DNA from: Fluviicola taffensis DSM 16823
Lineage (GTDB): Bacteria > Bacteroidota > Bacteroidia > Flavobacteriales_D > Crocinitomicaceae
DNA: 64,000 nucleotides
Direction: 5' to 3'
Assembly (NCBI RefSeq): GCF_000194605.1
Contig: NC_015321.1
Location: forward strand, 682,001 to 746,000
The notes beneath the pieces are model-generated. The model made no database searches. It was not told the origin of the DNA and saw only the letters and a program-made list of their open reading frames with translations. Both the position numbers and the translations under genes were made by a program. Below are positions 1 through 8,178 of this stretch, in pieces. The first letter of the stretch is position 1. The number at the start of each line of letters is the position of its first letter.

Positions 1-199
1 AACTAGCTGACGTACCAATTTCAGATGCTAATTCATTTCTTTTTAAACCTTTTTCATCTGCGGTCTCTTGAATTTGAGATAAAAATTTTGCCATTAGAAT
101 TTTTGCATCAATTTCTAATTGATCTTTCTCATCTGCAAAAGAAAAAATATCATTAAAGGCTTCTTCAAGTTCCTTCAAATTTTTATTTGATGATTTCAT
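1..199 (-). CDS. XRE-family HTH antitoxin (HigA-like), partial
   Basis: The gene starts with ATG at 199 on the minus strand and runs off the left edge of the window, so only about the first 66 residues are visible. They begin MKSSNKNLKELEEAF, continue as an acidic helical segment, and enter a helix-turn-helix (KGLKRNELASEIGTS) typical of XRE/HigA antitoxins. Its start overlaps the end of the preceding toxin-like gene by 17 bases, in the toxin-first order usual for higBA. The likely role is to neutralise the toxin and repress the shared promoter. The family call rests on the HTH pattern and context; the C-terminal part cannot be seen. Confidence 0.65.
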   Translation of the reverse strand, partial: MKSSNKNLKELEEAFNDIFSFADEKDQLEIDAKILMAKFLSQIQETADEKGLKRNELASEIGTSAS

Positions 200-584
200 A
201 TTCATAGCTTGCGACTTTTTCTATAATATTCTTTGTTTTTTGTTTTACTCCCTGAGTTTTTTTCTTTTCAAATAATTCAGCAGTCACTACAACAAAAGTT
301 TTGTCTTCCAAGGTTTGTTCTTTGCAATAAATTCTATCATTAGACTGACCTTTGAAAAATTTCATTGCAGTAACACCTTTACATTTTTTATTTATTTCTT
401 CCTTATCGTATACATCTGTGTTTCTTAATCGTAGAAGAATACACTCTACGATATAATTGAATTTTTTTTTATGCTTATCATCTCGTTTGATGTACTCAGA
501 TATTACAGCCCAGGTTTCTAAGTCAACACAAATCGCGATAGTCTTGTCTGTATTACAACGTATTATTCTTGCCTTTCTTATCAC
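183..584 (-). CDS. RelE/HigB-like toxin of a type II toxin-antitoxin pair
   Basis: This is a 133-residue protein with a GTG start. Its C-terminal half, with the segments GVTAMKFFKGQ and DRIYCKEQ, a strand-rich VVVTAELFEKKKTQ stretch and a final helix ending in SYEYEI, resembles Bacteroidetes RelE/HigB-type mRNA-interferase toxins as I recall them. The antitoxin-like XRE gene starts inside its last codons, which supports the toxin role. No other plausible start lies between the GTG and the internal ATG at residue 73. Oddly, a near-perfect promoter ends exactly on the GTG codon, so the mRNA may be nearly leaderless or the true start may be internal. Toxin activity is inferred from family and context only. 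Confidence 0.6.
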   Translation of the reverse strand: MIRKARIIRCNTDKTIAICVDLETWAVISEYIKRDDKHKKKFNYIVECILLRLRNTDVYDKEEINKKCKGVTAMKFFKGQSNDRIYCKEQTLEDKTFVVVTAELFEKKKTQGVKQKTKNIIEKVASYEYEIIK

Positions 585-613
585 AAAATTAACTTATAGG
601 TTCATTAAAGCAA
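584..613 (-). promoter_or_regulatory. Bacteroidetes-type promoter at the toxin-antitoxin operon
   Basis: On the minus strand a TTTG (-33) is followed by 19 bases and TAATTTTG, a full match to the Bacteroidetes -7 consensus TAnnTTTG. The last G of the -7 box is also the first base of the proposed GTG start, which conflicts with that start unless initiation is downstream. Confidence 0.4.
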
Positions 614-714
614 ATTTATTTGCGTTTTTTATAATTTCTTTGACAGAATTTTTAATTCTAATACAGATTTCAACCTCATGTAAAATGATAAACTTCAATT
701 GGTTTACGACACAA

Positions 715-966
715 TTATATCTCATACAACATCTGATTCTTTGCTCTCAAATATATTCTTCCTTCGGGTCTTTTACAAACCGTAACGGATTCCGTGCGGA
801 AAACAGTTCCTTCTGGATATTCATCTCTAAATTTTGTTAAACTCTCGATTAAAATATTTGGAGGAAAACCTTGATCAGATAGCGGACGAACTCTAATGTG
901 ACTTGTTTCAGGGTCTAAAAATGTTTCAAATAAAACATCGAGATATTTTGTGCCAATAACCAACAT
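715..966 (-). CDS. small protein of unknown function at the end of the restriction-like operon
   Basis: An 83-residue protein starting MLVIGTKYLDVLFETF, placed 10 bases after the stop of the GIY-YIG/helicase gene and on the same strand. An upstream ATG at 1008 would add 14 residues and make it overlap the helicase gene by 32 bases; I prefer 966 because it avoids that overlap. The product looks like a compact alpha/beta protein with no signal peptide, no membrane segment and no motif I recognise. Its tight linkage suggests it is co-transcribed with the methylase and helicase genes and may be an accessory or regulatory subunit, but nothing in the sequence proves this. Confidence 0.6.
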   Translation of the reverse strand: MLVIGTKYLDVLFETFLDPETSHIRVRPLSDQGFPPNILIESLTKFRDEYPEGTVFRTESVTVCKRPEGRIYLRAKNQMLYEI

Positions 967-976
967 AATACAAATT

Positions 977-3469
977 CTAATTATTCTCAAATTCCTGTTT
1001 AAATTCATCGATACTAATTACTGTATCATAAAGACCAATTTTAGATTCAGGATGTTTGTTTATTCCTGAGTATGATAAACTTGCGTCTTCATATCTTTTG
1101 AATTTATAAACGGCATCATTCATTAGTGCACTATTAAAAACTCCAAGACTTACAAGCAATTCAAAATCATTTACATTAAGACCAGTGACCTTTTTAAATA
1201 AGGCTGGTTCTAATTGAGTAATTACATCTTTTAAACTTCTTTCTCTGTAATCTGTTAAGTACATAAATACTGGAATGCGAGTAGCAAACTTTATTAGTTT
1301 TTCTTGTATTTCCTTTCTTTTACTCTTATACTCTTTTTCTTCGTCTGAAAGTTCTTTTTTCTCTTGTTTTGTGAGTTCTTTCTTGTTCGCTTCTGCTTTA
1401 GCCTTTTTTATAGAATCAGATTTATTGATGATCGTTTCGATGTCTTGATTTAAATTTCTAAAACCTTCAATGTTTGCCAAGGCTTGCATAGCATCTTGGT
1501 TATCCATTAATCTTTGTAAAGTGAAGTTATCTACATTCACTAACAAAGCACTTTCCCATCGTCTTGCTAGTAGAGTTGCTGTCGTACCACTCATTGCAAT
1601 ATCTAAAATGCCTGCTGCATCTATTTCTTTCATCGAACTACCATCATAGGCTAGAACAGGAAGGAATTTTATAAATTCTTCAACTTTCTTTTCTGGATTG
1701 CTTTCACCAACATTCAACCTACAACTATAATCAGCAATTTGACGTAATGCTCTGTCAGGCGCAAAATCAAAAACATAACATTCATGCTTAATTATTTCTT
1801 CACGATTTGGAGCGTTTTTATCAGGGTTTTTAATTGTCCAAGGTGTTTGAACTCTAAATGCTGCTTGAAAATAAGTCTCTGGACTTGATGAATTGCGTAA
1901 CATGAAAATACCTGTCCAAGGTTTCACAGAAACACCAGTTGTTAACTTTCCACAAGATAAAGTAATAGTTTTTGTTTCTAGGGCGTTACCCAAAGCTTTT
2001 TCAACTGGTTTAAGTGCTTCTACTCCAATTCCTGCACTTGTGCCTGCACTAACAACTACTTCATAGTCATGGTAGAACTTATTTTGCTTTTGATCAATTA
2101 AATTTTTCATTGCATGACAAGAAGCAACTGTAGGTAAAAACCAAAAAGTGTGCTGTAAAACATTTAATAACCTTGTATCTGAAAATGGCATAGGTGGTCT
2201 TTTAGCACCCATTTTGAGATTATCAATTGTTGTTTCAGCTAGATTACCTCTTATCAGATCTAACCACTTTTGCACTTGTTCTTCATATTTGAACTTTGCA
2301 CTTTTACCATCACCATCAGCCGAGAAAAAGAGATTTAAATCAAATTCATTGAATTCTCCTTTCATCGCTATTTCAATGATTGAATCAGGCATTTGATAAG
2401 TAAGCATTACCATTCTTGGCAAGGAAGCATAAGGATTAGCACCTTCTTTCCATTCTGATTTTGCTCTTTGCTCATCCGAATATGTCCAATTGAATATTTG
2501 TTCTTCGATAAATTCCCCTGAAGATATTGCTCTAAATGGAGTGCCTGACAAGTATAAATAATGGTTTGTTGTTATTGGCATTATACTTTCATCAAAGTAC
2601 TCAATACCAACGCCCTCACCAAATTGTTGTTCCTTTGCACTCTCAGCTTCAAATAATTCTTTAGCATTTTCACGCCAAGCACCATAATGATATTCGTCAA
2701 ACGCTACACAATCCCAATTTGTAGTATGTACCCATTCATTTTTGGGTTTAATACCACCTGCAGAATTTGTTCCCAACAAATCTTGAAAGGATCCGAAAAA
2801 CACAAACGGTTTTTTTGTATCAATATCATCAAAGCTTAAATCATCCTCTTTATTAGAAACAAATTGCCATCCTGCAAAATCTATATGCGATTCCAAATCT
2901 TCTTTCCATGCACTTTGAACCGCAGGTTTAAATGTTAAGACCAATATTTTAGTCCACCCCATCTTTTTTGCTAACTGATAGGTAGTAAATGTTTTCCCGA
3001 AACGCATTTTAGCATTCCAAAGAAAATGTGGGATTTGGTTTTTATTTTCCTTTTTAGAACTTAAAAAATATGCTTCTGTTTTAATAATTGCTTCTGATTG
3101 TTCTGGACGCAAACCAAAATCTAACGTTCGTTTATCTTCATTAACAACTCCCGATTTAATTTCAAGAATACAAGCTTTTATTTCTTTGAGTGAACATTCA
3201 AACCATTCACCATTTATATGTTTTACTTTTTTGGAATTTAAAAGTCTATGAATATCTTTATCTGTAAACAAAGTGCCATTATTTCGCATGGCCAATTCTT
3301 CTAATATGATTTCGTAACTCATATTTGGAAGTTTTACGGGATATTGTTCTTTTACCCTTTCTTCTGCGGTTTTGGTTGTGTAACCTACTTTTATGCAATT
3401 TGTGAAACGAGTATCTGTATAAGCATACACTTTTGGAATGCTTTTCTCGGGAAAATAATTTTTACTCAT
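977..3469 (-). CDS. GIY-YIG nuclease / SF2 helicase fusion, putative restriction subunit
   Basis: An 830-residue protein with two parts. Residues 13-105 look like a T5orf172/MUG113-type GIY-YIG nuclease: KVYAYTD (13-19), IKVGYTT (26-32), EERVKEQYP (36-44) and EWFECSL near 90. Residues from about 120 form a superfamily-2 helicase: Walker A region NAKMRFGKT (152-160), DExH-type box FDEYH (257-261), SGTPFR (308-313), then TTGVSV (510-515) and QAAFRVQTPW (535-544) as motifs V/VI. A lysine/glutamate-rich coiled stretch lies near residue 690. Its start overlaps the upstream Eco57I-type methylase by 8 bases, so the two are translationally coupled. In context it is probably the translocating and cleaving subunit of a restriction system. 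Target and cleavage mode cannot be read from the sequence. Confidence 0.8.
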   Translation of the reverse strand: MSKNYFPEKSIPKVYAYTDTRFTNCIKVGYTTKTAEERVKEQYPVKLPNMSYEIILEELAMRNNGTLFTDKDIHRLLNSKKVKHINGEWFECSLKEIKACILEIKSGVVNEDKRTLDFGLRPEQSEAIIKTEAYFLSSKKENKNQIPHFLWNAKMRFGKTFTTYQLAKKMGWTKILVLTFKPAVQSAWKEDLESHIDFAGWQFVSNKEDDLSFDDIDTKKPFVFFGSFQDLLGTNSAGGIKPKNEWVHTTNWDCVAFDEYHYGAWRENAKELFEAESAKEQQFGEGVGIEYFDESIMPITTNHYLYLSGTPFRAISSGEFIEEQIFNWTYSDEQRAKSEWKEGANPYASLPRMVMLTYQMPDSIIEIAMKGEFNEFDLNLFFSADGDGKSAKFKYEEQVQKWLDLIRGNLAETTIDNLKMGAKRPPMPFSDTRLLNVLQHTFWFLPTVASCHAMKNLIDQKQNKFYHDYEVVVSAGTSAGIGVEALKPVEKALGNALETKTITLSCGKLTTGVSVKPWTGIFMLRNSSSPETYFQAAFRVQTPWTIKNPDKNAPNREEIIKHECYVFDFAPDRALRQIADYSCRLNVGESNPEKKVEEFIKFLPVLAYDGSSMKEIDAAGILDIAMSGTTATLLARRWESALLVNVDNFTLQRLMDNQDAMQALANIEGFRNLNQDIETIINKSDSIKKAKAEANKKELTKQEKKELSDEEKEYKSKRKEIQEKLIKFATRIPVFMYLTDYRERSLKDVITQLEPALFKKVTGLNVNDFELLVSLGVFNSALMNDAVYKFKRYEDASLSYSGINKHPESKIGLYDTVISIDEFKQEFENN

Positions 3470-5006
3470 TGTCTTCGCTTTTTCTGTTACCCATTAATTC
3501 TACGGCTTTTATTCTTGAATCAATGTATTGCCATTCTTCCTCATTTATATTCCATTTTTTTCTCAGTAAATCGTCTGTATAAACACCTTCGTATTTACCT
3601 AAATCTGGGATGAAATGAAAATTGGATTTCGTAACGTGTTGTGAAACTACCGTTTGCAATAACAGAAAACGTACAGTTTTGGTGAAAATGTAAGATTTGA
3701 ATGCTCTGGCTTCTTTCTCTGTATCAAAAGAGCCTAATGCTATGAACGACTCTGTACAACATTCGCCTGGTTTTGCAATAAGCGTATTGCCTTCATAATA
3801 AAAGCCTACTGGTTTTGAAAAATCAGTTTGACCAGCTATTGGTGCAGGCGGAACTAAAAATTTCCACTGATCTAAAAGATTAAAACTATCTGCAACATCA
3901 TTTTCGTCAGCAAATTGCAATCCTATTTTTTGAGTGAACCAACAAGGAATTCCTTTCTTTTTAGGAGTGTAATTGGTTGGCATACCAAATGGTTTTCTTG
4001 AAGAAACTCTATCTGAGAGTCTCTTTGGATTGTTTTCTAGAACTTTTCTAATAATTGGAATAGCTTGACCTTGACGTATTAAGATTGGAAATTCATTTAA
4101 AGCTCTTTCGGTATTTACTTTTGAACCTCCATTAAAATTAATGACTTCGCATAATCCTTTATTATCTCTATCCCACAGAAAATAACAAATGCCACCTGCT
4201 ACATCAACACCAGGGAAAACTTCATTTGAATTTTCAAAATCAACAATTTTTCTAATCCTTTTGTCCGACAACATTTCTGTTCTAAATTCGTCCAAACCTT
4301 TACCCCCTGCGTACCAACGAGAAGGGATGATCATGGATAAAAACCGTGGATTTAGTTTTTTGGCTTGTTGAATAAATTTATGATATATGGGTGCAGCACT
4401 TTTTCCATGACCACCATCACTTAATTGATATGGTGGATTTCCTACAATAACATCAAACTTCATGTTTTTAAATATTTTTTCTGGGTGGTTGGTGTGTATG
4501 AATTGATAAGCGTATGCTTCAAGTGTGTCTTCTCGCTCATAGACTTCTTGGCTTGCATTACAAAAAGTACATTTGCCATTTTTCCAAGCGTGCTCTATAT
4601 TATCAAATAATATGTTTCCTTGTTCATTCGTAAATGATTCACAAATTGAATATTTACCATTGGCGATTTTTGAACAATAAACACTTCTTCGAGTAAGTAA
4701 AGAAGTTAATTCTGTAATTGCTATTCCAAATAATTGCTTTGTGAAAATGTGATTTAGTCGTTCTTGTTGATCTGGAAATTCAGATTCCAAACCAATCATT
4801 AAACGTTTAGCAATCTCTCGCAAAAACACACCTGATTTACTTACAGGGTCAAGAAAGGTAGTTTTAGAATTGCTAAATAATTCTTGTGGTAACAAATCAA
4901 GGATTTGATTTGCCAACGATGGCGGTGTAAAAACTTCATCATTGCTCAAATTAGCAAGGCAAGTTAATACATCTGGGTTATAGTTTGCTTCAATCATGTT
5001 CTGCAA
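3462..5006 (-). CDS. Eco57I-type adenine-specific DNA methylase subunit
   Basis: A 514-residue protein. It opens with NDEVFTPPSLANQILDLLP (22-40), the lead-in typical of N6-adenine methylases, then FLDPVSKSGVFL (51-62), a variant of SAM motif I lacking the usual PACGTG glycines. Catalytic motif IV is intact: FDVIVGNPPY (184-193). A CTFC pair (146-149) sits in the insertion between them. The C-terminal third, with FHFIPDL and a YTDDLL stretch, probably holds the target-recognition part. It overlaps the short methylase gene by 17 bases upstream and the helicase gene by 8 downstream. The family is clear; whether it methylates alone or needs the upstream half-methylase for SAM binding is open. 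Confidence 0.85.
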   Translation of the reverse strand: MQNMIEANYNPDVLTCLANLSNDEVFTPPSLANQILDLLPQELFSNSKTTFLDPVSKSGVFLREIAKRLMIGLESEFPDQQERLNHIFTKQLFGIAITELTSLLTRRSVYCSKIANGKYSICESFTNEQGNILFDNIEHAWKNGKCTFCNASQEVYEREDTLEAYAYQFIHTNHPEKIFKNMKFDVIVGNPPYQLSDGGHGKSAAPIYHKFIQQAKKLNPRFLSMIIPSRWYAGGKGLDEFRTEMLSDKRIRKIVDFENSNEVFPGVDVAGGICYFLWDRDNKGLCEVINFNGGSKVNTERALNEFPILIRQGQAIPIIRKVLENNPKRLSDRVSSRKPFGMPTNYTPKKKGIPCWFTQKIGLQFADENDVADSFNLLDQWKFLVPPAPIAGQTDFSKPVGFYYEGNTLIAKPGECCTESFIALGSFDTEKEARAFKSYIFTKTVRFLLLQTVVSQHVTKSNFHFIPDLGKYEGVYTDDLLRKKWNINEEEWQYIDSRIKAVELMGNRKSEDNE

Positions 5007-5649
5007 TTTTTAAGAAATGAGTTAAAGGGAATTCTGCAACTGGTTGTGGAATAAATACAGGTTCTTTGTGGTCTGAAAATAGATTCATTTCGCTATCGTC
5101 ATATTCTACATTTTCTAAAAGTTTGTCTAATTGAAAGTCTCTTCTTTTTAGCATACTTCCATTGACAGCACTCCATTCGGAAAAGGTTATAGGCAAACCA
5201 GATGTTGACTTCATAGATAAAGCATCACCCCAAATTATGTTTTTGGACAGTATAAATTCGGCTGACAGTAAGAAGGCTTCGTTAAAATCTTTCTTGTAAT
5301 GATGTATGTAGTATTTTGTAAATATTCCTAGTAATCTGTCTCTACAGGCTTGTACATTATCTTCTAAAATATCAACACCATAAATACTAGAAATTGCCGT
5401 TATCGCATTTCTTTCATATTCAAGCTGACTTTTTTTGTAACGTGCTTCAACTACTTTTAATTTCCGTTCTAGTATTTCAACCAAAAAATTACCAGTACCA
5501 CAGGCGGGCTCAAGAAAACGAGAATCAATTCTTTCTGTTTCTTGTTGCACAAGGTCAAGCATAGCATTTACTTCACGTTTATTTGTAAATACTTCCCCAT
5601 GATTAGTGACTCTATCTTTTGAGTTTACTTGCTTCGCTTCTGTGCTCAT
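4990..5649 (-). CDS. short N6-methylase subunit with SAM-binding motif only
   Basis: A 219-residue protein carrying the front half of an N6-adenine DNA methylase: GEVFTNKREVNAML (18-31), a canonical SAM motif I FLEPACGTGNFL (45-56), an acidic motif-II region IYGVDILEDN (89-98) and IIWGDAL further on. No NPPY or DPPY catalytic motif follows, so the protein is far shorter than a full enzyme. The next gene has NPPY but a degenerate motif I, so the two may form one composite methylase. Its ATG overlaps the stop of the XRE regulator in an ATGA arrangement, and its end overlaps the next gene by 17 bases. The frame is clean throughout, which argues against a pseudogene. Confidence 0.8.
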   Translation of the reverse strand: MSTEAKQVNSKDRVTNHGEVFTNKREVNAMLDLVQQETERIDSRFLEPACGTGNFLVEILERKLKVVEARYKKSQLEYERNAITAISSIYGVDILEDNVQACRDRLLGIFTKYYIHHYKKDFNEAFLLSAEFILSKNIIWGDALSMKSTSGLPITFSEWSAVNGSMLKRRDFQLDKLLENVEYDDSEMNLFSDHKEPVFIPQPVAEFPLTHFLKIAEHD

Positions 5650-5870
5650 TTTAAAACATCTATTTTAACGCTATGATTAGTTTGAGGAGCAACAAGTAAC
5701 TCTCTTGGATCAACATTTAAAAATGTTGCAATCTTATACAATACCTCTATGCTTGGTTGAGTGCGATTCTGTACATACCCATTAACAATATTGTAGCTTT
5801 TACCTAATTGGTCGGCTAACCAAACTTGTTTAATACCTTTAGATTCTAGTACTTCTTTGATACGATTCAT
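5646..5870 (-). CDS. XRE-family regulator, probable controller of the restriction operon
   Basis: A 74-residue helix-turn-helix protein. I start it at the ATG at 5870 (MNRIKEVLESKG) because an AAAGG ribosome-binding-like stretch precedes it and the 16 residues of the longer reading frame look non-coding. The HTH reads KQVWLADQLGKSYNIVNGY, followed by NRTQPSIEVLYKIATFL, a classic single-domain lambda-repressor fold. It is the first gene of the overlapping operon and shares an ATGA junction with the methylase gene. Controller proteins of this size often time the expression of restriction genes, and that is the role I infer here. No operator could be assigned with confidence. Confidence 0.8.
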   Translation of the reverse strand: MNRIKEVLESKGIKQVWLADQLGKSYNIVNGYVQNRTQPSIEVLYKIATFLNVDPRELLVAPQTNHSVKIDVLK

Positions 5871-5911
5871 TGAGCCTTTTTGTGAGCTGTGAATATAAGC
5901 AATACAAACAA

Positions 5912-5938
5912 AAAACACACTATAATTTAGTGTGTTTT
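5912..5938 (-). terminator. intrinsic terminator of the primase-like gene
   Basis: An 11-bp perfect stem (AAAACACACTA / TAGTGTGTTTT) with a 5-base loop, followed on the minus strand by a run of T. The stop codon of the primase-like gene (5927-5929) lies inside the hairpin. It insulates the restriction-like operon from the replication genes, so the operon probably has its own promoter between here and 5870. Confidence 0.75.
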
Positions 5939-8155
5939 GATTTTAGTATAGATGCCTGTGTCTTCTTTATCGATTAATACACTAATCCAATTTTTTAAGC
6001 ACCCATCAATGGTTCTGCTTTTTAATCCTAAAGATTCTCCTATTTCAATCGCTTCTTTACGTTGAAAGGAATCTGGCAATGCTTCGAAGAATTTCTGTTT
6101 TTTAGGGGATGTATTAATAGTATGATGGGCATTTTTATTTGGAAGATTGGCAAACATCAAAATGCTATGTTGTATGTAAGTATTGACGAGGGTAGCTGCA
6201 CTATCAAAGTCAATATCTTCACAAATAATAGTTTCGGAACAATCACCGTTTTCAAATTTACGGAGAGTGGAGAATATCATGCAAATACGATATAAAACTA
6301 AGCCCATTCGTTTTACTATACTGGTCGCTTCTTCACCAGCTAACTCAATTATTTCTTGTAAGTGTTCCGTAAAGGCATCATTTAATTTTGCCCATTGGTC
6401 TGATGTTAATTCAATTGTGGTTGGTTGATTCTCTAGAAATTGTACCATTTCAAAAACTTCTTTTGAAAGTGCATCGAAATGATCTGTTAGGTTTACTCGG
6501 TTTGGATCAGGTGCAGGAGAAATCCAACCTGAATCAGAACGGAAGGCGTAGAAAATAAAACGACTGAACAAACCATCTTCTGCGCTTGGAATGATATTGA
6601 ATATTTGTGCTGGAGTTCCAGTTAAGGCAACGCTTAAACGAGGATTGTTGATGTCAATAAATTCTTTATTTGTTTTCCGACTCAATGACACTTTTTCATG
6701 ATGAAATGCTTTTCTAAGTAAATCAGAATAGGAGCCCCATTCATTTTTAAAAACTGCGCCCAATGTATCTGCTTCTGTTTCACAAATGATACCTTGTTCA
6801 TCGTTGCTCTTTAGATGCACATATAGTTGTGCGCTTGAAGTGTTTGCAGGTATGAAAACAACTTTAAAGGGTGGTTCTTCAGGAACTTCACCATCATCTG
6901 TTATTTCATGATTTTTATTGGTTGCTGATCGTTTATTTTTCAATAAACGCATTTGACGATCGTATTCTTTCTTTAATTCTAAGCTCTGTTGTAATGTGAA
7001 ATTGTGGTAAACATCTGCCAGTTCTTTAGATGATTGCATAGAACCTTTACCACTTGCAGGAGGGGCAAGAACAAAGCAAAATAGATTGGGGTACACTTTT
7101 CTTTGAGAATATAACCCCTCAACATTTGGCATACACCCGGATAAAATAGCAAGTGCAGTTGTAAGAAAGACATCTTTCTCGCGGTGTATTTCAAAAGCAT
7201 CTGCACCACGCTTTAATAGTGAAGGAAGGTTGTTATAGACAGGTAGCGGAATTTTTGGCGTGGTGTATAGTAAATCTTTGGACCAGTCTTTTTCTTCGTT
7301 GATATTATTTTTTTTATCGTTTGCAAGGGTTGCAACATTTGCAAACTTTGCAAATTCATTTGTGTTGTTTTTATATGCACTTTCTACCGCAGCGGTGATT
7401 TCTCTGGGGTTTAAGTCAAATGAATTTAAGCAGTAATCTAAAACAGTTTGTTTATCTATCCCAAAACGGTTTCCATTTCTGGCCACAAGGTAAATGTGGC
7501 TATTTCGATTGCCTTTTTCGTAAGTTGAAATTTTTTCTGTGAACTGAATACAATAGTCAATGTCTTTGGATACTATTTGCTTAGTATTTTTTGATTCATG
7601 TTGAAACTCAATGAATGGTGTGAAAATTTCACTTTCATTATTCACAAATGCCTCTGGGTCCCATGATAAAAAACATAATCGATTAATGTCTTTGCATTTT
7701 GGGTCAGGTGTGTAGCCAGTTAACTGTTCATAATATTGCATCAATTGAACAATCATTTGAGTATGATCCTCTTGCTTGGAATTGATTTTGACGAAAATCT
7801 TTATCCCCATTCCACTAGGGCTGATAAAGCTAGCAATCGTGAAATCTGAACTATTTACCACAGCTAATAAACTACTCACTTCAGTAACTGGAATATCATC
7901 TAAATCAATGTGAGCTAATTGATTGTAACTTGAAAGCGTTTCTAATGTTCTTCCATTTGTAAATGTAGCAGACGGAGTAAATGCTGGAAGCTCTTTTTTT
8001 AAGCTATCACCAAGGCTGTCATTGCCCTGGTGATAAGCGTAACGGATAGACTTGATTTTTTCTTCAAAATCATTGGATTTTATTTGCTCGATTACGGCAA
8101 GGAAATCCTTATCCTCCACTGGTGTGTGGAAGTCATTATACATAGTGACTTTCAT
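5927..8155 (-). CDS. BT4734-like primase domain plus DUF3987 ATPase, mobile-element replication protein
   Basis: A 742-residue protein. The N-terminal part matches BT4734/VirE-N-type primase-like domains: HIDLDD (82-87), SPSGMGIKI (112-120) and CFLSWDP (161-167) resemble the acidic and nucleotide-binding positions of archaeo-eukaryotic primase-polymerases. From about residue 310 a DUF3987 helicase-like ATPase follows, with Walker A APPASGKGS (364-372). This pair is common on Bacteroidetes integrated elements, next to an excisionase-like HTH gene as here (8179-8451). The likely role is replication of the excised element. Several in-frame ATGs lie close together at the 5' end; the first one is used. 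Confidence 0.8.
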   Translation of the reverse strand: MKVTMYNDFHTPVEDKDFLAVIEQIKSNDFEEKIKSIRYAYHQGNDSLGDSLKKELPAFTPSATFTNGRTLETLSSYNQLAHIDLDDIPVTEVSSLLAVVNSSDFTIASFISPSGMGIKIFVKINSKQEDHTQMIVQLMQYYEQLTGYTPDPKCKDINRLCFLSWDPEAFVNNESEIFTPFIEFQHESKNTKQIVSKDIDYCIQFTEKISTYEKGNRNSHIYLVARNGNRFGIDKQTVLDYCLNSFDLNPREITAAVESAYKNNTNEFAKFANVATLANDKKNNINEEKDWSKDLLYTTPKIPLPVYNNLPSLLKRGADAFEIHREKDVFLTTALAILSGCMPNVEGLYSQRKVYPNLFCFVLAPPASGKGSMQSSKELADVYHNFTLQQSLELKKEYDRQMRLLKNKRSATNKNHEITDDGEVPEEPPFKVVFIPANTSSAQLYVHLKSNDEQGIICETEADTLGAVFKNEWGSYSDLLRKAFHHEKVSLSRKTNKEFIDINNPRLSVALTGTPAQIFNIIPSAEDGLFSRFIFYAFRSDSGWISPAPDPNRVNLTDHFDALSKEVFEMVQFLENQPTTIELTSDQWAKLNDAFTEHLQEIIELAGEEATSIVKRMGLVLYRICMIFSTLRKFENGDCSETIICEDIDFDSAATLVNTYIQHSILMFANLPNKNAHHTINTSPKKQKFFEALPDSFQRKEAIEIGESLGLKSRTIDGCLKNWISVLIDKEDTGIYTKIKTH

Positions 8156-8178
8156 AGTCTAGTAATTAATAATGAAAC

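Noticed and set aside
457-840. Open frame of 127 codons on the plus strand opposite the toxin gene
   Set aside because: It is the antisense of the toxin and intergenic DNA, with a hydrophobic low-quality composition and no homology-like features.
4990-5649. The short methylase as a frameshifted fragment of the next gene
   Set aside because: Both proteins have their own N-terminal methylase lead-in (VFTN / VFTPPS) and their own motif I region, so they are two genes rather than one broken gene.
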